Assembly (NCBI GenBank): GCA_902766815.1
Contig: CACXEZ010000137.1
Location: 1 to 30,318, forward strand
DNA: 30,318 bases
Origin: an uncultured Erysipelotrichaceae bacterium
Lineage (GTDB): Bacteria > Bacillota_I > Bacilli_A > RF39 > UBA660
Direction of reading: 5' to 3'
A program made the position numbers and the translations under genes. Positions 24,501 through 30,318 of the stretch are shown piece by piece. Position 1 is the first letter of the stretch, and every line of letters starts with the position of its first letter. The notes below the pieces were generated by a model. It did not search any database. It had not been told where the DNA came from and worked only from the letters and a program-made list of their open reading frames with translations.

Positions 24501-24704
24501 CGAAGCAGCTGCCTTAGTAAATGTTAAAATCAATAATTGATTAACTAAAATACCACTTTTTAATTTACGGATAACCCTCTCTGTCAATACAGCTGTCTTT
24601 CCAGAACCTGCCCCTGCTGATACAATAATATTTTTTCCCTCTTCATAAATAGCTTGCCATTGTTCATCAGTCCAAGTAGCATCAGCTGGCTTCATTGGTA
24701 TCAT
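21567..24704 (-). CDS. addA: ATP-dependent helicase/nuclease subunit A
   Basis: This 1045-aa UvrD-like helicase with a C-terminal RecB-type nuclease is a subunit of AddAB, which resects double-strand breaks for RecA. Visible motifs: Walker A GAGSGKT (31-37), TFTKAAASEMKDRI, DEYQDTN near 363, GDIKQSIYRFRNANP, and LFYVALTRAREKM near 795. The nuclease domain ends with HEYLEYLDF, GIIDLMLEY and IIDYKLSD (about 985-1000), so its catalytic Asp and DYK residues are present. Three earlier in-frame starts exist, but AGGAGG lies 8 bases before the ATG at 24704. It overlaps the addB end by 23 bases. It is somewhat shorter than Bacillus AddA (about 1230 aa). Confidence 0.93.
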   Translation of the reverse strand: MIPMKPADATWTDEQWQAIYEEGKNIIVSAGAGSGKTAVLTERVIRKLKSGILVNQLLILTFTKAAASEMKDRIRKKIKKDESLKHNLNLLESSYITTFDSFALSVVMKYHYLLNLSPNIGIIDPNIIRIQKDKVMDEIFLEYYEKGDSNFLKMIDSFCTKDDTDLRNYLLNISNQLDLLSNKEEYLQHYLSTFFDDKKLDKDIILYTNLIRDKIKLIHDKVTEISYLDSDFSIKLSDSLEVLNDFDGYDDLVQRLNIKLPMAPRGSEEELKNKKKEISECLKEIKQLAHFKDSNEIRDSIMKTYPTIQIMIELILEFTKRIWQYKEKNNSYEFNDIAILAIKIVKDYSEARDELSSYFQEIMIDEYQDTNDLQEEFIGMISHNNTYMVGDIKQSIYRFRNANPYIFKNKYDTYSHSNTDLKIDLNKNFRSRSEVLDNINIIFNLVMNDTIGGANYLESHQMIFGNGSYLKENVSHSNDMEIYQYEYDKAIGFTKEEVEAFMIASDIKKKVESDYQIFDKDTGVLRSARYDDFAIIMDRASAFDLYKKIFNYFSIPVALLKDEKMNEETDILVISNLIRFLFKVRDNAIDTEFRYLFTSILRSFLYQVSDDQIFQYFEHHNYWDSELYCKCKKISENLSYMTSHELIDVLLEEFHYYARYITIGNIQSGIVKVDKLKEMAMNLEQLGYTILDFSNYLVDLLKRGYSIEYKVPDTGSDAVKIMTIHKSKGLEYPVCYFSGLYKEFNISDLKDRFLYHKDIGIIVPYFDEGIDQTIYKDILRNNYIEEEISEKIRLFYVALTRAREKMILITPMTGKENDSSRVSVLEDAVKLRYRSFSDILDSIMFRIKPKYVIKRVNDLLLSHEYHFTQSLDYKTRITNTDTIFEVREIQIEDQEREVKHFSKQTKELFTQESMKMMKYGTLVHEYLEYLDFKNPDLEMIDDLFCRKKIGAFLKQDVLRDVLNAHVYQEYEFIKEDMDTTYHGIIDLMLEYSDHIDIIDYKLSDIHDKAYLEQLDGYYDYIHQITDKEIHLYLYSFIQEKFLKIK

Positions 24705-27069
24705 CGACATCACCTCCTAAAAATTCCATATTTTTAAACTCTTTTAAATGAACAATATTTTTTTCAGTTTTAAAACAAATATCCTTAAACTGACAATATA
24801 AACATCCTTTCATCTCCATGCCAATCTTCTTAGGATTAATAGAAAAATCAGCCTGTGCTATTCCTTGAATAGCCTCATCTATTTTTTGATCAGTAATACT
24901 CCTTAACTGATCTATTCCAACATCATCTAATATTTTCTTAAGTGATATACCTTTACTAGTCATCTTTAATCCACGTATAACTCGACTATCCTCATAATGA
25001 GGATCAAAATCTTGAATTAAAGAAAAGTCAGAATTAGTATAACCTTGTAATTTTAATTTATCTTCCTTAAGTTCAAGAAAACTATGTTTATTATCTTTAG
25101 TAATTTCAGTATTCATAATTTTCTGTAAATAAAATCCTATAACCCTGGCCTCAGGAAATCGATGTGATGCCAAATAAACATATACAGGTAATTGTAAATC
25201 CAACCCATAAATAATATGATTCAAATTTAAATCCGGATTTCCCGTCTTATAATCAACAATAAGAACCTCATCTAATTGACTATTTAACATCATTTTATCC
25301 ACAAATCCCTTAAATGTTACCTCCATATCTTCATATCTTTTCAAAATTTCTATCTTCTCTTCCGCATAAATTTGACAAAGTTTACTCTCATTCTCCTGCT
25401 TCAAAATAGTTTCAATAACAAACTCTAGTTCTTTTTCCAAAGAAGATAAAAAATATTTCTCCCTAGCATTAAAAGAATAACTTTGCCTTTCTATATAACG
25501 ATAGTATTCTTCCTTAACATCAATCTCTTTAGTAAATACTAAAGACAATATATGATGAAAAAGATTTCCTAAAATAGTATAAAAAGTTTCCTCATAAATA
25601 TTTAATTTTAAAATATGACTCAAATAATAACGAAAAGCACATTGATAATAAACATTAATACTACTATAAGAAAGAGTTAAATGATATCCTAAATATTTTC
25701 TTATTCTATCCTCACTAATAGGTTGATAATCATTTTGATAAGTACGATATTCTATATTAGGATAATGTTGATACAACAAACTTAAATTTTTATCCATCTC
25801 ATTATACTTAACTAAAGTATCCAACATAGAAGAAAGTTCCAATCGATTATATAAATTAGAACAACAATAATCCTCTTGATAAGGAGTAAGCTCTAAATGT
25901 AAATCATCATTTAAACTAGATAAATAGCACTCTCCTAAAGGACCATTCTTTTTAGTAGTAATAGTAAGATTTTTAATACGTCTAATCTGCTCTAACCAAC
26001 TATAATAACTTTGCTGATTCAACTCATCTGTTGTATCTAAACATAATATTTTTTTCTCCTTATCACTAAAATAATCCTCATCCTTATAAGTTCTAGGCAC
26101 TTCTCCTTGATTAAAGCCCAACAAAAAAACATAATCACTATCATTAGCTACCTCTAAAGAATTGATAATAGTAACTACATTTGAATGAATAACCTGATCC
26201 ATCTTAATATTTTTAAAATCTTCTTTTAAGAAAGCTTCCAACTCCAAAAAAGAATCACACCAAGTATATTCATTCAACACATTAACAATCTGATTATAAA
26301 TCTCCAAATTTTTATCATTCGTCAAAGGATACTTTTGTTCTAAATATTTTAAACTCTCCTCTCTCGTACCTTGCAGCCCTTTCAAAAAATATTGTCCTAT
26401 CTCCGTTGCATAAAGACAACTATTAGATAAAGAATGTGGTATCTTAAACCAAGCAAATATTCTTTGAATAACCGCCTCATAACTATTCGTAGCACACACC
26501 TTTATATTCTTTATATCAATTCCTCTTTGAATAAGCTTAACAATTTCTCCCGCTACATAACTAACTTCTTTTTCTAAAGTATCACATTCTATAACCCTAG
26601 AATGATGATGAGAATATTTTTCTTCATGAAAATAAAATAGCAAAGAATCCTTCTCTATCTCTCTAAACATTCTCTCTTCCAATTTACTAAAATGATTAAT
26701 ATCATATACTAAAATTTTTTTACCCTTCAAATATTCTTTAAAATAAGAACAAGTAATAAGTAAAGAATTCTCTTCAAGTTCATTCTTTATCTGCATCAGT
26801 TTGTTTACCTTAGGCATCTTTTCATTCCCAAAAGATGCCTCTAACAGATGCGATAAATACATCAAACAAACATCATAAGAATAATGATATTTTTTCATTA
26901 AATAATAAACAGCTCTCTTATCATAACTAAAATAGTATTTTTTCTTAAAATCTTCCAAAGACATAATCTTACTATGAAATAATCTATCTTTTCCATACTT
27001 TAAAATAAGTTCATTCTTTCTACGCCCATCAACAATCCATATAGAATAATCATCTAACCTCTGCTCCAT
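24682..27069 (-). CDS. addB: ATP-dependent nuclease subunit B, compact form
   Basis: This 795-aa protein is AddB-like: upstream of addA, overlapping it, with a RecB-type nuclease domain (IVDYKTGNPDL near 605). It carries the cysteine set of the AddB 4Fe-4S cluster: one Cys near 476 (YYQCAFRYYL) and Cys756, Cys759 and Cys765 (C-x2-C-x5-C). A UvrD-like middle part (FLLGFNQGEVPRTYKDEDYFSDKEKKIL) is visible. Two things are odd. It is about 370 residues shorter than Bacillus AddB (about 1166). The N-terminus (SIWIVDGRRKNELILKYG) has no Walker A motif. GGTGAT lies 3-4 bases before the ATG. A near-consensus promoter starts the operon. Confidence 0.85.
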   Translation of the reverse strand: MEQRLDDYSIWIVDGRRKNELILKYGKDRLFHSKIMSLEDFKKKYYFSYDKRAVYYLMKKYHYSYDVCLMYLSHLLEASFGNEKMPKVNKLMQIKNELEENSLLITCSYFKEYLKGKKILVYDINHFSKLEERMFREIEKDSLLFYFHEEKYSHHHSRVIECDTLEKEVSYVAGEIVKLIQRGIDIKNIKVCATNSYEAVIQRIFAWFKIPHSLSNSCLYATEIGQYFLKGLQGTREESLKYLEQKYPLTNDKNLEIYNQIVNVLNEYTWCDSFLELEAFLKEDFKNIKMDQVIHSNVVTIINSLEVANDSDYVFLLGFNQGEVPRTYKDEDYFSDKEKKILCLDTTDELNQQSYYSWLEQIRRIKNLTITTKKNGPLGECYLSSLNDDLHLELTPYQEDYCCSNLYNRLELSSMLDTLVKYNEMDKNLSLLYQHYPNIEYRTYQNDYQPISEDRIRKYLGYHLTLSYSSINVYYQCAFRYYLSHILKLNIYEETFYTILGNLFHHILSLVFTKEIDVKEEYYRYIERQSYSFNAREKYFLSSLEKELEFVIETILKQENESKLCQIYAEEKIEILKRYEDMEVTFKGFVDKMMLNSQLDEVLIVDYKTGNPDLNLNHIIYGLDLQLPVYVYLASHRFPEARVIGFYLQKIMNTEITKDNKHSFLELKEDKLKLQGYTNSDFSLIQDFDPHYEDSRVIRGLKMTSKGISLKKILDDVGIDQLRSITDQKIDEAIQGIAQADFSINPKKIGMEMKGCLYCQFKDICFKTEKNIVHLKEFKNMEFLGGDVDDTNEAS

Positions 27070-27107
27070 ACCATCACCACTTCTACTATAATCTTAACTA
27101 CAATTCA

Positions 27108-27136
27108 ATTGTATAATAATTTAAATTCCATGTCAA
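27108..27136 (-). promoter_or_regulatory. Promoter of addBA
   Basis: On the minus strand TTGACA (27136-27131, perfect), a 17-base spacer and TACAAT (27113-27108) lie 39 bases before addB. A small palindrome (27100-27112) overlaps the -10 box. Confidence 0.8.
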
Positions 27137-27171
27137 ATTGAAATATTCCTGATAATTTTCATATCTTTCAA

Positions 27172-27200
27172 TTGATTCATCATGAAGAATATGTTATGAT
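27172..27200 (+). promoter_or_regulatory. Extended -10 promoter of the 27230 gene
   Basis: TTGATT (27172-27177), a 17-base spacer ending TG-T, and TATGAT (27195-27200) lie 30 bases before the GTG start. It is back-to-back with the addB promoter; the 160-base gap holds nothing else that I can support. Confidence 0.7.
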
Positions 27201-27229
27201 AAAACTATAAAATAGAAAGGAGCTCTAAA

Positions 27230-27685
27230 GTGAAAAAGGAAAAAAAGAAAAAGATTCTAATAATAAGTATTATTTTAATTTTAATAATAATAGCAATCAT
27301 AATTTTAATATTATTTAAGTTTCCAAAAAATACAAAAAAAACTCAAAATGAAAATAATATATCCAATAATGATTCATCATCCCAAGATATAAAATATAAC
27401 CAAAACATAACAAAAGATAAAGATATAAATGGAATTTTATTTACTAATATCAATTGTTCCTACGATGGATATTTCTCTCTTTTAACTTACACAATAACAA
27501 ACAATACAAATGAAACCATTAACTTAAACGAATACGAAATAATGATAAAAGATAAAAACGATAATATATTAGCCATCATTACCCCTAACTTAAATCAAGA
27601 GATCAATTCAAAAGAAAGTATTGACACAGGAAATACCATCAACATCGATCTAACAGGCGCCTATTCGATGGAATTAATATTATAA
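27230..27685 (+). CDS. Membrane-anchored extracellular protein (FxLYD/DUF4352-like domain)
   Basis: This 151-aa protein has a Lys-rich head (KKEKKKKI), one very hydrophobic helix (about 9-29) and an Asn/Ser-rich linker. A small extracellular domain follows: GILFTNINCSYDGYFSLLTYTITNNTNETINLNEYEIMIKDKNDN, ending GAYSMELIL. The pattern resembles the immunoglobulin-like FxLYD/DUF4352 domains of secreted Bacillota proteins; this is a weak match from memory. The start is GTG at 27230, chosen because AAAGGAG lies 7 bases before it. The gene has its own promoter and a strong terminator, so it is monocistronic. Function unknown. Confidence 0.7.
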   Translation: MKKEKKKKILIISIILILIIIAIIILILFKFPKNTKKTQNENNISNNDSSSQDIKYNQNITKDKDINGILFTNINCSYDGYFSLLTYTITNNTNETINLNEYEIMIKDKNDNILAIITPNLNQEINSKESIDTGNTINIDLTGAYSMELIL

Positions 27686-27689
27686 ATTT

Positions 27690-27719
27690 AAAAACTGATG
27701 ACACATTTCATCAGTTTTT
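27690..27719. terminator. Bidirectional intrinsic terminator
   Basis: A perfect 12-bp stem (27690-27701 with 27708-27719), with a 6-base loop and A/T runs at both ends, sits between the convergent genes ending at 27685 and 27725. Confidence 0.87.
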
Positions 27720-27724
27720 ATAAT

Positions 27725-28660
27725 TTACAACTCCACCTGTCCGTTTCCTAATTTATTTAATCGCTTTAAAGAAACCAAAAAACTTTGATACTCGGCACTT
27801 ATCGTTCCCAGAACCTCAAAATTAGTAATAATCTTATCATAATAAGTATAAACTAAAACAATAGTTCCTACTTCCATATATCCTTTACTAATCAAATAAA
27901 TAGAATAAATAATAATCCCATATTTAACTAGTTCTATAATCCCCAAAATCAAATAAATAAGTGCCTCCGCCAACAGATTAAATTTCTTATTAGCTTTCAA
28001 GTATTCTATACTACTCTGATGAAACTTCTTAAAAATATTCTCATCACTAATTCCATCCTTCAATGCATCATACATCTGATGAGCAACTACTGTCTTCTTA
28101 TCTAAAGAAGTCTTTCTTTTAATATTCTCATTCTTAACTTGACTACTAGAAATAATAAGTAAAATAACCATCAAAACAGAAGATAATACCGTAATTAAAA
28201 ACATATAAATATTTTGACTTAAAAAATAAAAGAAAATAAAAATCATTTCTAATATCTGAATAATCCTAGCAACACCATTCCCCAAAAAATTACAAAGAAT
28301 ATCAATATCATTATTAATTACATTCGTATATTCTGCTAAAGATACTTTTTTAATATTTTCCGTATTATTCTTAGTAATTAAAGCAGTATACCCCATATAC
28401 AACTTATCATAAAGTTTAAACCAAGTCACTTGATTTAAATACTGCCATAAATAATAAAAAATACTCAATATAATTATAATAACTATCAAAGAATAAGTTT
28501 TAGTAAATTTACCATCAGACAAATTATTAATAGCATTACTCCAAAAAACAGGAATAACTAACAACAATCCCCTAACAAAAATCGCCGTCATACTTTTATA
28601 AAATAATTCCTTACCAGAATTTCTAATAACAATACTAGTATAATTATCTTTATTCTTCAC
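27725..28660 (-). CDS. ABC exporter-type transmembrane domain protein without ATPase domain
   Basis: This 311-aa protein has about six helices arranged like a type I ABC exporter membrane domain: two helices near 27-45 and 60-80, two near 135-175, and two near 235-280. It carries typical loops (YTALITKNNTENIKKVSLAEYTNVINNDID and SAEYQSFLVSLKRLNKL). The protein stops where the linker to a nucleotide-binding domain would begin, at GNGQVEL. A terminator follows at once, and no ATPase gene lies next to it. In-frame GTG codons occur at 28669 and 28660; AGGTGA is placed 5 bases before the second, so that start is used. It may pair with an ATPase encoded elsewhere, be a regulatory remnant, or be the stable product of a deletion. 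Confidence 0.7.
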   Translation of the reverse strand: MKNKDNYTSIVIRNSGKELFYKSMTAIFVRGLLLVIPVFWSNAINNLSDGKFTKTYSLIVIIIILSIFYYLWQYLNQVTWFKLYDKLYMGYTALITKNNTENIKKVSLAEYTNVINNDIDILCNFLGNGVARIIQILEMIFIFFYFLSQNIYMFLITVLSSVLMVILLIISSSQVKNENIKRKTSLDKKTVVAHQMYDALKDGISDENIFKKFHQSSIEYLKANKKFNLLAEALIYLILGIIELVKYGIIIYSIYLISKGYMEVGTIVLVYTYYDKIITNFEVLGTISAEYQSFLVSLKRLNKLGNGQVEL

Positions 28661-28710
28661 TCTAATCACCTAATATTATTATGAATATTTTTTTAACAAT
28701 TTATGTAAAA

Positions 28711-28732
28711 AGAAAAAAGACTAAAAAGTCTT
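28711..28732 (-). terminator. Intrinsic terminator of the twin secreted-protein operon
   Basis: On the minus strand AAGACT (28732-28727... 28722-28717 arms, 4-base loop) is followed by a T-rich run to 28711. The 6-bp stem begins within the stop codon. Confidence 0.7.
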
Positions 28733-29426
28733 AACCAGTAATAGTAGAAGTAATACCTTGACCAGCATTATCTTCAAATTTAATTGAAGCATACCAAGTT
28801 CCTTTATCAGTTGTATTTTGAATTCCTCCTGTTTCTTCTATCCACACAATAATCCAATACTGCTGAGTACCATTTGGAGCTAGACTTACATTTGTAGCAA
28901 AGTTTTGCCATGTATTTTTGGAAACAGTAATACCTTCATTTCCACTTGCTACAGCAACAGTTGTTGAATTGGTCATTAACTTCCATTTTAAGTTCGTATA
29001 AGTATCAGAATCTCCCCATGTAAATTGAACTTGACCCTTAACAACCACTGTAGCAGTACTACTATTCTTAATCACAAAACTATATGCCCGACAAATCACA
29101 TTATTATTATCATCAACACATTTATCTTTTCCACTTGCTCCATTAAAAGCCAATTGTAGTACATTTGTTGATCCATTTAATGATTTTTGAGGGACCATTT
29201 TACCATTAACATAAGATGAATTCGTTGGAGCAATCAATGTTGGTGTTGTAGTAAAAACTAAATTAGCGGTTGCAGCAGTACCAGTTAAGGTATTATTTGA
29301 AGTTGCAGTTACTTGGAAATACGCATACGTTGCACCTGTTTCACAAAGTATTAATGCTACTATTAAAATAAATACCGTTGCTATCTTCTTTGTATCCTTG
29401 TCTTTACTGTTATTGATATTAGCCAT
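28731..29426 (-). CDS. SipW/TasA-like secreted protein, paralogue B
   Basis: This 231-aa protein has a signal of the type seen in SipW-dependent proteins: a charged head (SKDKDTKK), a hydrophobic run, then ETGATYAYF (about 30-38) before the predicted mature start. The mature part is Thr/Asn/Ser-rich with few charges and an all-beta look. It carries a Cys pair (KCVDDNNNVICRAY, 10 residues apart), MVPQKS, LKWKLM, WIIVWIEETG, and a C-terminal GQGITSTITG. There is no LPXTG, lipobox or second helix, so it is probably released or assembled outside. GAGGAGG lies 9 bases before the ATG. It is the second gene of a pair behind the promoter at 30198-30226. TasA-type fibre formation is an inference. Confidence 0.7.
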   Translation of the reverse strand: MANINNSKDKDTKKIATVFILIVALILCETGATYAYFQVTATSNNTLTGTAATANLVFTTTPTLIAPTNSSYVNGKMVPQKSLNGSTNVLQLAFNGASGKDKCVDDNNNVICRAYSFVIKNSSTATVVVKGQVQFTWGDSDTYTNLKWKLMTNSTTVAVASGNEGITVSKNTWQNFATNVSLAPNGTQQYWIIVWIEETGGIQNTTDKGTWYASIKFEDNAGQGITSTITG

Positions 29427-29466
29427 ATTTTTAATCCTCCTCTACAAATGAACAATCAATTCTTCT

Positions 29467-30171
29467 CTAACCTGTAAAAGTAGAAGTAAGTCCTTGGATT
29501 GCATTACCAGAAGCATCAATTGCTTGTACGTCAACCTTTCCTGTAAACGTTTTGTTTCCATCACTAGAATATTGATCGTTGCCTGTTTCTTCTACCCATA
29601 TTGCCACATACCAATAACGATAATAATTTACATTCAATTTTTGTGCACTTCCCAATGTTGTAACACTTTTTGCATTACCATATTTTGCTGTAAACGATGC
29701 AGGATAGGAATATGTAACTGACGCTGGAACTGAAGCCACATTATTTTCTTCCTTCAATGTATACCATTTTAAGTTCGTTATATCAGATGTTAAAGTTAAA
29801 AGTGAATTAATATTTAATGCTGCCGAACTTTTATTTTGAAATGTTATTTTATAAACTTGACAAGCTACGTTAGTATTTGCATCAATGCATCCACCATCTA
29901 TAGCAGTTTTTAAAGCATTAGTACTTTTAGTTGTATTAGCACTATTTTGTGGTACCATAACACCCGTTCCTGTAGTAGCAGGTAAAACCTTAGTTACTAT
30001 TAATTCACTCTCTACTTTTGCAGTTGTTCCAGAAATAATATTATTATTTGTCGCAGACAATGCAAAATAAGCATAAGTTGCTCCAGTAGAACTAACCATT
30101 AATGTAACAATTAAAATAACAAGTCCTATAATTTTATTTTTTTCTTTATGATTATTTGTACTCTTCTCCAT
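29467..30171 (-). CDS. SipW/TasA-like secreted protein, paralogue A
   Basis: This 234-aa protein is a divergent paralogue of the next gene downstream, with the same plan. A basic head (NNHKEKNK) and hydrophobic run end in STGATYAYF (about 27-35). Then come an NNN-x-x-SGT junction, MVPQNSA, a Cys pair (GCIDANTNVACQVY), LKWYTL, WYVAIWVEETG, and a C-terminal IQGLTSTFTG. The mature part is Thr/Ser/Asn/Ala-rich with no anchor. GGAGGA lies 5 bases before the ATG. It is 40 bases upstream of paralogue B without a terminator between them, so they form one operon. No SipW signal peptidase or sortase gene is in the window. Confidence 0.7.
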   Translation of the reverse strand: MEKSTNNHKEKNKIIGLVILIVTLMVSSTGATYAYFALSATNNNIISGTTAKVESELIVTKVLPATTGTGVMVPQNSANTTKSTNALKTAIDGGCIDANTNVACQVYKITFQNKSSAALNINSLLTLTSDITNLKWYTLKEENNVASVPASVTYSYPASFTAKYGNAKSVTTLGSAQKLNVNYYRYWYVAIWVEETGNDQYSSDGNKTFTGKVDVQAIDASGNAIQGLTSTFTG

Positions 30172-30197
30172 TCTATTCCTCCATACTATTCAAATTA

Positions 30198-30226
30198 ATT
30201 ATACCAATATTTCTTTTTTATTGCAA
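30198..30226 (-). promoter_or_regulatory. Near-consensus promoter of the twin secreted-protein operon
   Basis: On the minus strand TTGCAA (30226-30221), a 17-base spacer ending TG-G, and TATAAT (30203-30198) combine a good -35, optimal spacing and an extended -10. It lies 27 bases before paralogue A, predicting strong expression. Confidence 0.8.
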
Positions 30227-30268
30227 TATAAATATGGCAATCGCTTAAAAATTTTTTTGAAAATGGTG

Positions 30269-30274
30269 TATAAT
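30269..30274 (+). promoter_or_regulatory. Putative -10 box of the right-edge gene
   Basis: TATAAT lies 30 bases before the ATG at 30305. No good -35 box is found at 16-18 bases. The remainder of the divergent gap 30172-30304 holds only this and the minus-strand promoter. Confidence 0.4.
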
Positions 30275-30304
30275 TAAAACATAAGAATAGAAGGTGTTTT
30301 AATT

Positions 30305-30318
30305 ATGAACTTATTCGA
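30305..30318 (+). CDS. Start of a gene cut off by the window edge
   Basis: An ATG at 30305 follows AAGGTG (about 8 bases upstream) and a -10 box, and reads MNLF before the window ends. The product cannot be named. It is divergent from the twin secreted-protein operon. Confidence 0.45.

Noticed and set aside
29494..30070. Two plus-strand frames opposite the first secreted-protein gene
   Set aside because: They are antisense shadows without SD or promoter.
1..30318. CRISPR array, insertion sequence, prophage or tRNA gene
   Set aside because: No spaced direct repeats, transposase, integrase, phage structural gene or cloverleaf-like sequence was seen in any intergenic gap.
1..30318. Mollicute genetic code with UGA as Trp
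   Set aside because: TGA ends mreC, cdd and addB exactly where neighbouring starts overlap, and Trp is read from TGG.

Overview
The window comes from a low-GC Bacillota genome; the AT-richness is judged by eye, not computed. Intrinsic terminators, Shine-Dalgarno (SD) sites complementary to the 3' end of 16S rRNA, and the conserved block ybeY-dgkA-cdd-era-yqzL-recO (the Bacillus subtilis order) all fit class Bacilli. TGA is a stop codon (ends of mreC, cdd and addB) and Trp is TGG, so this is not a Mollicute with recoded UGA. mreC, mreD and an undecaprenol/diacylglycerol kinase suggest a walled cell. Secreted proteins with a GATYAYF-type signal and DUF6273-like repeat proteins suggest an uncultured gut lineage such as RF39 or Erysipelotrichia relatives; that placement is inference.

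Layout. 1-2821 (+): the 3' end of a DUF6273-like repeat protein, then two tandem paralogous membrane-anchored phosphodiester glycosidases, closed by a bidirectional terminator. 2853-7636 (-): one operon from a clear promoter (7685-7713): HD hydrolase, valS, a zinc-ribbon/TM2 protein, a DUF2752 protein and a DUF421 (YetF-like) protein. 7846-8331 (+): a lone coiled-coil protein with its own promoter and terminator. 8352-9638 (-): lipoprotein, Cse60-like protein, a 34-aa membrane protein and a VanZ-family protein. 9742-13545 (-): two P-loop kinases followed by alaS, between a promoter and a strong terminator. 13604-14961 (-): mreC-mreD. 15104-15307 (+): a 67-aa hydrophobic protein. 15320-27069 (-): a long collinear run, addB-addA, an ABC-2 exporter pair, a second VanZ-family protein, then ybeY-dgkA-cdd-era-yqzL-recO. 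27230-27685 (+): a membrane-anchored extracellular protein, divergent from addB. 27725-28660 (-): an ABC-exporter membrane domain without an ATPase domain. 28731-30171 (-): two paralogous secreted proteins with SipW/TasA-like signals behind a near-consensus promoter. A further + strand gene starts at 30305.

Most of the window is housekeeping: tRNA charging, recombinational repair, ribosome and GTPase functions, and cell shape. The accessory parts are the surface/exopolysaccharide cluster at the left edge, the twin secreted proteins at the right edge, and several small membrane proteins. No tRNA, rRNA, CRISPR array, insertion sequence, T-box or riboswitch was seen, and no intergenic stretch exceeds about 210 bases. 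Two small genes, yqzL (41 aa) and a 34-aa membrane protein, are easily missed. No complete defence or mobile system is visible. The best candidates for something new are the twin secreted proteins, the tandem glycosidase/DUF6273 operon, the compact AddB, and the kinase pair linked to alaS.
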